NCBI GenBank assembly: GCA_026996635.1
Contig: JALWKH010000104.1
Location: forward strand, 1 to 6,584
Origin: Bacteroidales bacterium
Lineage (GTDB): Bacteria > Bacteroidota > Bacteroidia > Bacteroidales > JALTDM01
Direction: 5' to 3'
DNA: 6,584 nucleotides
The position numbers and the translations under genes are program-made. Shown in pieces: positions 1-6,572 of the stretch. Positions within the stretch are counted from its first letter, which is position 1. Each line of letters starts with the position of its first letter. The notes under the pieces are model-generated. The model was not told the origin of the DNA. It saw only the letters and a list, made by a program, of their open reading frames with translations, and ran no database searches.

Positions 1-18
1 ATCTTTTGTCAGTTCCAT
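1..18 (-). CDS. Possible start of a downstream minus-strand gene (MELTKD..., cut by window edge)
   Basis: Reading leftward from 18, the minus strand gives ATG GAA CTG ACA AAA GAT and runs off the window. A stop codon (TAA, 39-37) lies in frame upstream, so this ATG is the first available start in its frame. It lies 117 bases after the A2M stop, on the same strand. A weak promoter-like match lies upstream. Six codons cannot identify a product, and the ATG may be chance. The competing reading is a plus-strand tail open from 1 to a stop at 64-66, which is equally short. Confidence 0.3.
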
Positions 19-32
19 ATATGTGTAAACGG

Positions 33-62
33 CAAATTAGTAAATAGTAAAACTTTTTTCAA
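33..62 (-). promoter_or_regulatory. Weak promoter-like match before the possible left-edge gene
   Basis: On the minus strand, TAATTTG (39 to 33) is one base short of the TAnnTTTG spacing. A TTG (62 to 60) lies 20 bases upstream of it. It is 14 bases before the putative ATG at 18. The region is AT-rich, so a chance match is quite possible. Listed only because it agrees with a start at 18. Confidence 0.2.
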
Positions 63-135
63 TTAAAACATCTATTTTATTATTACTCCTGATAATTAAC
101 CAATTACCACATTATCCCATTAGCAAATTTAATAA

Positions 136-3100
136 TTACTCCGTTTTTATCCTTATCCCACTGCTGTTTGACATAAATTCAGGCGAATACAAACTTTGCA
201 CAATGGAAATTCCGCCGCTGAAATCACCTTTGTATTTCACATAAGCCTCATATTCAAGAAATAATGTTCCTTTGGGTATATGTCTGAAATAGAAATCAGT
301 GCGTTCGTCAAACACTTCTCTGTAAAAATATGCTCGCCTGTAGCTGCCGTATGAACTTTTAGTGCCCACAGGCTCAAATCCTGAAGGACGGTAATCCCTT
401 ACTGCCACAAATTCGTAATCCCTATCTGCCGTTACAACTAACCTTATTTTAATCTTATCTCCCGGCTGCAGTTTGCCGTTTTCAACTTTTGTGTAAAATT
501 TCTTACCGTTTTCCTCCGTTTCTTTATAAATCTCGCGGCGTATCTTCAACTTTTTGCCGGCACTGCCAATCTTATCAAAGTTTTCGAAGTATTGCCAATA
601 AACCGCACCCCAACCGATATTTTTATCATCTTGCTTGGTTACTTCTATCTTGCCGAAATCACTCTTTATCTCACCGACATCAAACCTTACTTTGTAATAG
701 CCCGTTCCCGGCTCAATGCTGCCATTCTTTTCTGCAATAGCTGTTACATCAACATCTCCCACCTTCACTTGCAACGGTGCGGTAACATTCAAATCAAACT
801 TATCCTTATCGCTCAATAGCAATTGCACAGCCTCAATAGTGGTTGCATTTGACTCCCACATATTGGTTTGCTTATGCTTGATGAGCCAAATTTTCATTTG
901 ATTCAGGTATTCCTTTTCGACACCGGCATCTGTAAAGAACCGCAAAATAGCAGTATGCCCCAGCACTCCGGCATTGTAAAAATATCCGAAACTGCTGTTT
1001 CCTTGCCAATACCTGCCTAGTTCATCGCTGTATTTGGCTACATCTTTTATAGAAGCAATAATTTTCTTAACAACATCCTGCTGTTTGTTTTCCAATACAA
1101 AATATTCACCCATCAAAGCCCTTTCGTAAATGCTGTGCTTACTCCAAAACTTAACCGCTTGCGATTCAAAATACTTTGCCGCTTCGGCATCTTTTTGAGC
1201 ATAATCACTCCAATAAGCTCTTATCAGCAAATATTTCTCGTATGTATAACTCAAATGGTCGTTCTTTTCATAATCCTTATCATATTTTTTTATGTTTTCC
1301 AATTGTTTGGCAATTTCCTTTTCAATATACTTCAAACCGCTTTTTACAGCTTTAATCTCCGGCATAGTCAATGTGTATCCGTAATATTTCCTCAACTTTC
1401 CGTACATTTCCACCAATTCCAGCGTAGAATAAAGTCCGCCGTAAGAAGCATCTTTATACCACTTCCACGCTCCGTTGTTGTCTTGCAACTTCAACAGTTT
1501 CTTCATATACAAATCTTTCTTGTAAGAAACCGTGTTTGCGTCAAAGAGCAAGCCCAAGCTGCGTTTTTGTTCCGTTTCGCTTGCGGCATCGGCTACCCAA
1601 GGCGTATTTTCCAACACAAAATCTTTCAACTCCTTGTTTTTATCCAATGCGGACAAAAAAGCATTCTTTGATTTCAGTTTTTTCCACTTTTCAAAAACTT
1701 TTTTAATGCCCGGGTTGTTTTTTATTATGTAATCGCCCGATACAGTAGCAAAATAAGCGGCTTTTACTTCGTCCAAAAACCTGTAATCACCTTTATACAA
1801 ATACGGTATAGCTTGCACGGCAAACCACAACGGATTGGAAGTTACCTCTACGGTATATGCAAGATTTTTTACGGTAGCGGATTTTGAATATTTGTTAAAC
1901 TCTTTGAATGTCAGCGTCTTTTTACCTTTTTTGTTTATGTAAAACGGCAATGTTTGTGTAACAAGTTTCCTGTTGGTCAATACTGGAATAAAGTCTTTTT
2001 CGGCATCGGTAAAATTATTTGTGCCGGCTTTTGCCACATATTGCAACAACGATGCTCCTTCGGGTACTGTTACTTCAAAATAGGCGGTCTTTATTTCGCC
2101 TGCACCCACACTAACCTCTTTTTCAAACAATGCAATTTGCTTTTCTGTAATACCATCCAGTATTTTCAACTCAACCTTTGCGGTTTGTGTTTTATCCGTA
2201 AGATTTGAAACACCGACAGGTAAAACGATTTTGTCGCCCTCACGCAAAAAGCGTGGCATATCCGTAACAACCATTAGCGGCTTATTGCTTATAACATCTT
2301 TTTCCACAATATCTGTTTTCCAATCAGGTGTGTAAGCCAACGACCTGAAATGCCAAGTAGTAAGGGCATCCGGCACTACAAAAGAAAATTCAGCTTTGCC
2401 GTTTTTATCAAAGGACAATCCCGCAAAGAAAAAAGCGGTAGGAGTAAAATTTTGCCTTACAATATCATTTTTATCAGGTTTTGATTCGGAAAATCCGCTT
2501 AAACCTCTTTCTGCATCATTATTCACAGGCGACTCCTCAAGTTCTCTCTCTGCGGCCATTGTGATGCCTTTACCTCTCGCTTTAGGACTTGGTGCCATAT
2601 CCCGTGCAATGTATGGTTTTGTGTAATAGCCGTAAAATCCATAGCTTTCTCCCTCAATTTTTCCTTGCGAAGGAGTAAATCTGGAATCATAATAGCTGTG
2701 ATATCTGCTCAAATATGCTGTTCTGCCCCCAAGCCTACCACTTGTAAAATTCCCGACATAATAACCAGGATCATAGCACCCTATATTATCATTCCACGCA
2801 TTGTAGCCGAAATTTTCAAGCGATTTATCGGTCATTGCCGCAATAAAAAATCCGCCGGCAGGCTTGTTTTTATCATCTACAAGCGACAAAATCACTTTTT
2901 CTTTCTTTCCCGGCTGCGTTTTGTCAGTCAAGTGTTCAATTTTTAATTTAACCGAAGGTTCGTATTTTGGGAAGCTGTAAGTGTTGGAGTAAAACTCCCC
3001 GTTAAAAACCGTGTAAACATAAACCGAATAATTGTATTCAATTTTTTCAGGAACGGTCAGCGTTGTTATTTTTTGCTTGCCGTCAAGTATGCCGTCATAA

Positions 3101-6027
3101 TTTGCCACCAACTTATCACCGTCAAAAGCAAGTATGTGGTAATGCTGTTTTTTTGCACCACTACCAACCAAGATTTTTACTTGTTCGCCACCTTTCAAAC
3201 CACCTTTAATGTGGCTGACATCAAAAGTATAAAACGGCTTTTCGCTCAAAGACTCAACCCCGGTCGTTTCTGTCAGGAATACAGTTTCTTTTGCCGAAAT
3301 TTCTTGTCCGTTGTAATTGGATATCACTTCTACCATATATTTGCCGGGCTGCAGGTTTCCAGGCAGATGAACGGAAGTTTTATTCGTAGTGGTTTCCCAA
3401 ACAAGCTTGCCCGGTTTTGATTTCTCATCAGCATATTTGTAATACGGCAACTTGGCATACCAATCCTTTTTGCTGTAAATTACCGTGTCGCAGTCATAAC
3501 ACTTATCCTTAACAAAAGGCACTTCGTGCATATCCAACTTATACACTTTTACGGTAAAATCAGGATAGACTTTTGCACCCGTTACCGAATTTACATTGAT
3601 AAACACACTGTCTCCGGCACTTTTGGTTAATATTTCCGCAGAGTTTAGAGACAAATAAAACGGCTTGTCAGCTATTTGGTAATTTCTTGCTGTTTCCCGT
3701 GTTTCGCCCGATGGAAGAATGATTTTAACTTTTACTTCGTAATCAGTTACGCCGTTTGGGCTTTTGTAATCCGCCGGGAAGTTAAAAGTAAAATCACCGT
3801 TGCTCTTTGCAGTTGTTGTTCCTTGTGCCACAGGATATTTTACTGCACGACGGCTGAAAAACGAAAACTTGATAAATGAATCTTCTTGGCGGTAAACTTT
3901 CCACTCAACTTTTGCACCCGTTACAGGCATACCGGAATATGTGGATATTTTTCCTTTTACTGTTACTGTATCACCCGTTACATAAGGTTTGTCAAGAGTA
4001 TTCAAATCAATTTTGTATTTAGGCAATTTGTATGCTTCTACATTTATTTCCTTGCTGCCTCTTCCCGCCGCTAAATAATATGCACCGGGAGTAGCATCAT
4101 CAGGCAAAGGTATTTCTCCCGAAACAAGCCCGTTTTCTCCCGTTACTACTTCTTTTTGCCAAATCGTCCTGCCGAAATTATTACGCAATACAAGTTTTAT
4201 TTTATTGTTTGGCACAATGCTTTTCTTTCTGTTTTTGCCTTGCACACTTACCACTGCATACTTAATCACCTCACCCGGCTTGTAAGTGTATCTGTCGGTA
4301 TATATAAAGTCTTTTTCAACACTTCTTCTGCCGCCGTATGAACTGTAACCCATTGGCATTCTGTAAACGGCAGTGTCTTTTTTGTAAGAAATCACCAAAT
4401 AATTTGAACCGTATTCGGGAACACCGTTCAAATCTATACGGCTGCCTTTGCCGAGATTCTTTTCTTTATTTCCCTTGTAACTCTTGGATATTACATTTAC
4501 TTGTGCTTTAGGCAAAATCCTTCCGTCAGCCAAATCGGTTACACTCATTACCCTATTGTCGTCACCTGTTTCGTAATAAGCGTACCCCAAAGAAGTTACT
4601 TGTATAGCCAAAAAGTCGGGATTCCCTGCACCCTCAACTTTAACAAAATAAAAACCTTTAGGCAACGGCTTGCGAATAATCTCTACCGTGTGTTCCCTGT
4701 AATCATTAAAAGCGGGTAAAGTAATATTTTCTACCCTCACCACATTTTTTTCGCCAAGTTTATCAACCAACTTCGAAATGCTGCGGTAAAAATGATTCAC
4801 ATCCAAAAACATCTTGCTGCTAACCTTGTAATACTTAAGAGTAAAACCCGGCAGGTTTTTGTACCTTACCGTAATCAAAAAATGCTTATCAGGCAGTACG
4901 GCGTCTTCTGCATTCACGGATAATGAAACGGCTTCGGTTATGTTCTTGTATAAATGCTTGATATTGCCTGCAAAAAAATGTTTGGGATATTTTTCCAAAT
5001 AAAGTTTGCACAACTTTGCAGCCTTAACTTTGTAGAAGCGATATTTGTGTGTGGCGGTATCCCTTTTTGAATAAGGCGTACTGTCGTAAACTTTTGCCAA
5101 ATAATAGGCAAACACCACCGCACATTCTTTGTTCTCAAATTTTTTCAAATCGTATTCCAGCGTTTTCATAAACTTTTCCGTTGCATCATCGCCGGAATAA
5201 AAGCCTCCGAGAAAACTCAACCTGTCATATTCAATTTGTGCAAATCTGTTGCAATCCTTATCTTTTTGAGCAAGCAATAAATTCTTGGCATACATTGCTT
5301 TAACGAGTTGCGGGAAATTCAATGAAGTTACTTTTAAGTCAACCGACCCGGTGAATTTGTCGTAAGGCTTAAGAACGCTTGCATCAAAACCGCCCTGCGT
5401 AGTAAAATAAGGTGCGTATTTGCCCGATAGAAAAGTATTGCTAATTTTTTCCGTTATCTTCGGCACAAAAACATCTGCCAAAGTTTTGTAAACATCTTGC
5501 GTAACACCCGACACGACCTCTTTGTAGTCACTGATTTTCAGCTTATTCAATTCATCAAGCGAACCGTAAATAAACTTTGAGTGAACGAAAACCGAATCGG
5601 CAAACCTCCTTATGCTCCAAAAACGCATCTCTTCGGCAGGTGTATCATACTGCCAAACCGCAGGTTTATACTCCGAAAAAGCACTTGCATAAACTTCCGC
5701 GAGATAGAAATGCAGAAAGTACGAAACAGGCTTTGTTGCAGTCTTAAGTTCCGCCTCATAAAACCGTGCAAGGCTGTCATTGGGATTGTCAAACCAACGG
5801 GACACTTTCCGTTTATAACCGTAAGCCTTTATCAAATCAACGGTAAGACCTTGCTTTTTGCTTATTTCAATTATTTTGTCAAGGATTTTTGAAGCCTTTA
5901 CGGGTTTGGCACTCTGCAAGTTGTAGTCAACTTTTTGCCATAGTTCCTTAATACTTTCTGGCTTGTCAAACGACATTGCGGTAAAAATTCCCAAAAGAAC
6001 CAAAAGGGATAGAAGTCTGTTTCTCAT
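136..6027 (-). CDS. alpha-2-macroglobulin family protein, large, thioester-less, secreted
   Basis: A 1963-residue protein, complete from ATG (6025-6027) to TAA (136-138). Bacterial A2M proteins are periplasmic protease traps thought to protect the cell envelope. Domains, by eye: signal peptide 1-19; helical N-terminal region 22-365; first MG domains about 366-572; MG2-type domain about 573-656 with the typical YTDRYTYKPGE strand; further MG domains to about 920; bait-region domain about 921-1065; Tyr/Gly-rich bait-like linker 1085-1196; A2M domain about 1197-1285 (PDALTTWHFRSLAYT); alpha-toroid domain about 1395-1745, with ENTPWVADAASETEQKR at 1473-1489; MG10-like C-terminus about 1790-1963 (YWQYFENFDKI, VRDYRPSGFEP). 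The CxEQ thioester is FLDE (1417-1420). There are only six cysteines, including a C843-x-x-C846 pair. The protein is longer than E. coli YfhM or YfaS (about 1500-1650 residues) mainly through its N-terminal region. No T9SS sorting domain is seen at the C-terminus. A promoter lies just upstream; no operon partner is visible. Family assignment is very secure; protease trapping is inferred. Confidence 0.96.
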   Translation of the reverse strand: MRNRLLSLLVLLGIFTAMSFDKPESIKELWQKVDYNLQSAKPVKASKILDKIIEISKKQGLTVDLIKAYGYKRKVSRWFDNPNDSLARFYEAELKTATKPVSYFLHFYLAEVYASAFSEYKPAVWQYDTPAEEMRFWSIRRFADSVFVHSKFIYGSLDELNKLKISDYKEVVSGVTQDVYKTLADVFVPKITEKISNTFLSGKYAPYFTTQGGFDASVLKPYDKFTGSVDLKVTSLNFPQLVKAMYAKNLLLAQKDKDCNRFAQIEYDRLSFLGGFYSGDDATEKFMKTLEYDLKKFENKECAVVFAYYLAKVYDSTPYSKRDTATHKYRFYKVKAAKLCKLYLEKYPKHFFAGNIKHLYKNITEAVSLSVNAEDAVLPDKHFLITVRYKNLPGFTLKYYKVSSKMFLDVNHFYRSISKLVDKLGEKNVVRVENITLPAFNDYREHTVEIIRKPLPKGFYFVKVEGAGNPDFLAIQVTSLGYAYYETGDDNRVMSVTDLADGRILPKAQVNVISKSYKGNKEKNLGKGSRIDLNGVPEYGSNYLVISYKKDTAVYRMPMGYSSYGGRRSVEKDFIYTDRYTYKPGEVIKYAVVSVQGKNRKKSIVPNNKIKLVLRNNFGRTIWQKEVVTGENGLVSGEIPLPDDATPGAYYLAAGRGSKEINVEAYKLPKYKIDLNTLDKPYVTGDTVTVKGKISTYSGMPVTGAKVEWKVYRQEDSFIKFSFFSRRAVKYPVAQGTTTAKSNGDFTFNFPADYKSPNGVTDYEVKVKIILPSGETRETARNYQIADKPFYLSLNSAEILTKSAGDSVFINVNSVTGAKVYPDFTVKVYKLDMHEVPFVKDKCYDCDTVIYSKKDWYAKLPYYKYADEKSKPGKLVWETTTNKTSVHLPGNLQPGKYMVEVISNYNGQEISAKETVFLTETTGVESLSEKPFYTFDVSHIKGGLKGGEQVKILVGSGAKKQHYHILAFDGDKLVANYDGILDGKQKITTLTVPEKIEYNYSVYVYTVFNGEFYSNTYSFPKYEPSVKLKIEHLTDKTQPGKKEKVILSLVDDKNKPAGGFFIAAMTDKSLENFGYNAWNDNIGCYDPGYYVGNFTSGRLGGRTAYLSRYHSYYDSRFTPSQGKIEGESYGFYGYYTKPYIARDMAPSPKARGKGITMAAERELEESPVNNDAERGLSGFSESKPDKNDIVRQNFTPTAFFFAGLSFDKNGKAEFSFVVPDALTTWHFRSLAYTPDWKTDIVEKDVISNKPLMVVTDMPRFLREGDKIVLPVGVSNLTDKTQTAKVELKILDGITEKQIALFEKEVSVGAGEIKTAYFEVTVPEGASLLQYVAKAGTNNFTDAEKDFIPVLTNRKLVTQTLPFYINKKGKKTLTFKEFNKYSKSATVKNLAYTVEVTSNPLWFAVQAIPYLYKGDYRFLDEVKAAYFATVSGDYIIKNNPGIKKVFEKWKKLKSKNAFLSALDKNKELKDFVLENTPWVADAASETEQKRSLGLLFDANTVSYKKDLYMKKLLKLQDNNGAWKWYKDASYGGLYSTLELVEMYGKLRKYYGYTLTMPEIKAVKSGLKYIEKEIAKQLENIKKYDKDYEKNDHLSYTYEKYLLIRAYWSDYAQKDAEAAKYFESQAVKFWSKHSIYERALMGEYFVLENKQQDVVKKIIASIKDVAKYSDELGRYWQGNSSFGYFYNAGVLGHTAILRFFTDAGVEKEYLNQMKIWLIKHKQTNMWESNATTIEAVQLLLSDKDKFDLNVTAPLQVKVGDVDVTAIAEKNGSIEPGTGYYKVRFDVGEIKSDFGKIEVTKQDDKNIGWGAVYWQYFENFDKIGSAGKKLKIRREIYKETEENGKKFYTKVENGKLQPGDKIKIRLVVTADRDYEFVAVRDYRPSGFEPVGTKSSYGSYRRAYFYREVFDERTDFYFRHIPKGTLFLEYEAYVKYKGDFSGGISIVQSLYSPEFMSNSSGIRIKTE
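1768..1779 (-). other. Degenerate thioester site, FLDE in place of CxEQ
   Basis: The conserved lead-in of the alpha-toroid domain, NPLWFAVQAIPYLY (1398-1411), is followed by KGDYRFLDEVKAAYFA (1412-1427). Thioester-bearing relatives read about YPYxCxEQ and then a Tyr-rich helix. Aligned without gaps, Cys becomes F1417, Glu becomes D1419 and Gln becomes E1420. The codons TTT TTG GAC GAA are read directly from the minus strand. A Cys-Gln thioester cannot form here, so covalent capture of proteases by that route is excluded. The alignment rests on remembered family motifs. Confidence 0.82.
2440..2775 (-). other. Bait-like Tyr/Gly-rich linker (residues 1085-1196)
   Basis: Between the MG domain ending near NIGCYDPG and the A2M domain starting near PTAFFFAG lies a low-complexity stretch. 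Residues 1085-1140 hold 12 tyrosines plus many Gly, Ser and Arg. A charged, presumably disordered part follows (about 1141-1196) with Met-Ala-Pro, Lys/Arg and Glu-Glu segments. Its place directly before the A2M domain, and its mixed cleavable residues, fit the exposed bait segment that target proteases cut in this family. Function is inferred from position and composition only. Confidence 0.6.
5971..6027 (-). other. Sec signal peptide of the A2M-like protein (no lipobox)
   Basis: Residues 1-19 have a basic n-region (MRNR), a hydrophobic core (LLSLLVLLGIF) and an A17-M18-S19 cleavage motif before F20. There is no cysteine here, so signal peptidase I processing and a soluble periplasmic or exported product are expected, rather than the lipid-anchored form known for E. 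coli YfhM. The cleavage site is judged by eye. Confidence 0.8.
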
Positions 6028-6044
6028 ACCATAAATCTTTTTTA

Positions 6045-6076
6045 CAAAGGTAAGTCAAAATAAAAATCGTGCCAAA
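6045..6076 (-). promoter_or_regulatory. Bacteroidota-type promoter of the A2M-like gene
   Basis: On the minus strand, TACCTTTG (6052 to 6045) is an exact match to the Bacteroidota -7 consensus TAnnTTTG. A TTTG (6076 to 6073) lies 20 bases upstream, within the usual -33 spacing. The -7 box ends 17 bases before the ATG, so the leader should be only about 10-13 bases. It reads A-rich (TAAAAAAGATTTATGGT) with no Shine-Dalgarno, as is usual in this phylum. This placement supports the chosen ATG. It is a motif match without expression data. Confidence 0.7.
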
Positions 6077-6117
6077 GAGAGAAGTTAAAGCCAAAAGTAT
6101 TGCTGTAAATATTTTAA

Positions 6118-6137
6118 CACCGCCTTAAAAGACGGTG
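6118..6137. repeat. Inverted repeat 1 of hairpin cluster
   Basis: Arms CACCG (6118-6122) and CGGTG (6133-6137) enclose a C6123/A6132 mismatch and then CTT/AAG pairs around AA. On the minus strand the mismatch becomes a U-G wobble. It is not followed by a T-run, so a terminator role is unlikely. Confidence 0.7.
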
Positions 6138-6158
6138 CTAAGCATTACGGCAACACTA

Positions 6159-6179
6159 CTGCACGAATCTTTCGTACAG
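6159..6179. repeat. Inverted repeat 2 of hairpin cluster
   Basis: Left arm CTGCACGAA and right arm TTCGTACAG, with loop TCT at 6168-6170. Eight of nine positions pair. The exception is C6162/A6176, which becomes G-U in a minus-strand transcript. Confidence 0.72.
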
Positions 6180-6190
6180 GGTATATCTAT

Positions 6191-6205
6191 TGCGATTCAA
6201 TCGCA
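6191..6205. repeat. Inverted repeat 3 of hairpin cluster
   Basis: TGCGATT and AATCGCA form a perfect 7-base inverted repeat around C6198 (in practice a 5-bp stem with a 5-base loop). Its core CGATTCAATCG differs by one base from the core of the next hairpin, CGATACAATCG, suggesting related copies. Confidence 0.68.
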
Positions 6206-6213
6206 TATATTTA

Positions 6214-6240
6214 TTACCACACGATACAATCGTGCGGTAA
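6214..6240. repeat. Inverted repeat 4 of hairpin cluster
   Basis: Arms TTACCACACGAT (6214-6225) and ATCGTGCGGTAA (6229-6240) around loop ACA give 11 pairs of 12. This is the strongest hairpin of the cluster. The only mismatch, A6219/C6235, becomes U-G on the minus strand. Confidence 0.8.
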
Positions 6241-6260
6241 CACGGTTTGTTTCGAACCAA

Positions 6261-6363
6261 GTCATTCTGAACAATGTCATTCCGAACAACGTCATTCCGA
6301 AGACGTCATTCTGAACTTGTTTCAGAATCTTATTGTTTCGGTATCTCTTTGGTTTCAGAATCT
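6261..6363. repeat. Arrayed arms of a palindromic intergenic repeat (4 left arms, 3 right arms)
   Basis: Four direct copies of GTCATTCYGAA start at 6261, 6276, 6291 and 6305 (periods 15, 15, 14). The last continues into a GTTTCAGAATCT arm at 6319-6330, with which it forms a 9-bp hairpin with one bulge. Two further right-arm copies follow: GTTTCGGTATCT (6335-6346) and GTTTCAGAATCT (6352-6363). The piece TTTCGAACCAA at 6250-6260 may be a decayed extra left arm. Each left arm can in principle pair with each right arm. Confidence 0.85.
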
Positions 6364-6405
6364 CTACATTTCGGGAGAGGATTAAGAAATGGGTGATATA
6401 TGATT

Positions 6406-6427
6406 AAACGGGCTTTAGCCTTAGTTT
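6406..6427. repeat. Short inverted repeat GGCTTTAGCC with AAAC/GTTT flanks
   Basis: GGCT and AGCC pair around TT (6411-6420), with a G-T wobble outside and AAAC (6406-6409) matching GTTT (6424-6427) across a two-base bulge. A T-rich run (TTTTTCTTTTG) follows on the plus strand, so a weak plus-strand terminator is conceivable, but the stem is short and broken. Confidence 0.45.
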
Positions 6428-6434
6428 TTCTTTT

Positions 6435-6460
6435 GTTCTTTGTCATTCGATACAAAGAAC
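6435..6460. repeat. Perfect 9-bp inverted repeat GTTCTTTGT/ACAAAGAAC
   Basis: Arms 6435-6443 and 6452-6460 with an 8-base spacer CATTCGAT. After one mismatch the symmetry extends with TTT (6431-6433) and AAA (6462-6464). T-rich sequence is on the 5' side of the stem in either orientation, so it is not an intrinsic terminator. It resembles GTTCTTT-type palindromes I recall as dispersed intergenic repeats in Bacteroidota. Confidence 0.75.
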
Positions 6461-6524
6461 CAAAAATCTAGGTCAAAATGATGCTTCTACCCGCTCTGTC
6501 AAAACATGGCGACTACGGGAAAAG

Positions 6525-6572
6525 CGGAAAACGAAAAATCGCACAAGCCAACGCCGATTGCCATATTTTCCG
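6525..6572. repeat. Nested inverted repeat at the right edge
   Basis: Outer arms CGGAAAA (6525-6531) and TTTTCCG (6566-6572) enclose inner arms AATCG (6537-6541) and CGATT (6555-6559), giving a 7-bp plus 5-bp stem with a 5/6-base internal loop and a 13-base apical loop. The element may continue past the window edge. Confidence 0.45.

Noticed and set aside
1..66. Plus-strand open frame from the left edge to TAA at 64-66, possible tail of a convergent gene
   Set aside because: Twenty-one codons with no recognisable motif in AT-rich sequence; an open stretch of this length is unremarkable, and a minus-strand start at 18 competes with it.
19..135. Search for an intrinsic terminator after the A2M stop codon
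   Set aside because: Only weak AT-only symmetry (TAATTGGTTAATTA type) is present and there is no GC stem followed by a T-run, so none is annotated.
1135..1671. 178-codon open frame on the plus strand, antisense to the A2M gene
   Set aside because: It lies wholly opposite the conserved toroid coding region, has an unnatural Phe/Gln/Ile-rich composition, no recognisable domain and no promoter or ribosome-binding context. Reverse-complement Lys/Glu/Asn codons readily give such shadow frames.
5581..5892. 103-codon plus-strand open frame inside the 5' part of the A2M gene
   Set aside because: It overlaps clear coding sequence on the other strand, with no protein-like motifs; a shadow frame.
136..6027. 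Possibility that the large gene is a frameshifted or decayed pseudogene because the thioester is lost
   Set aside because: The reading frame is uninterrupted for 1963 codons, the signal peptide, promoter and all flanking domain signatures are intact, and thioester-less functional relatives are known.
6261..6330. Could the 15-base periodic repeats be a CRISPR array?
   Set aside because: Repeats are only about 11 bases with 3-4 base gaps and no unique spacers of normal length; the pattern is a tandem palindromic-repeat arm, not CRISPR.
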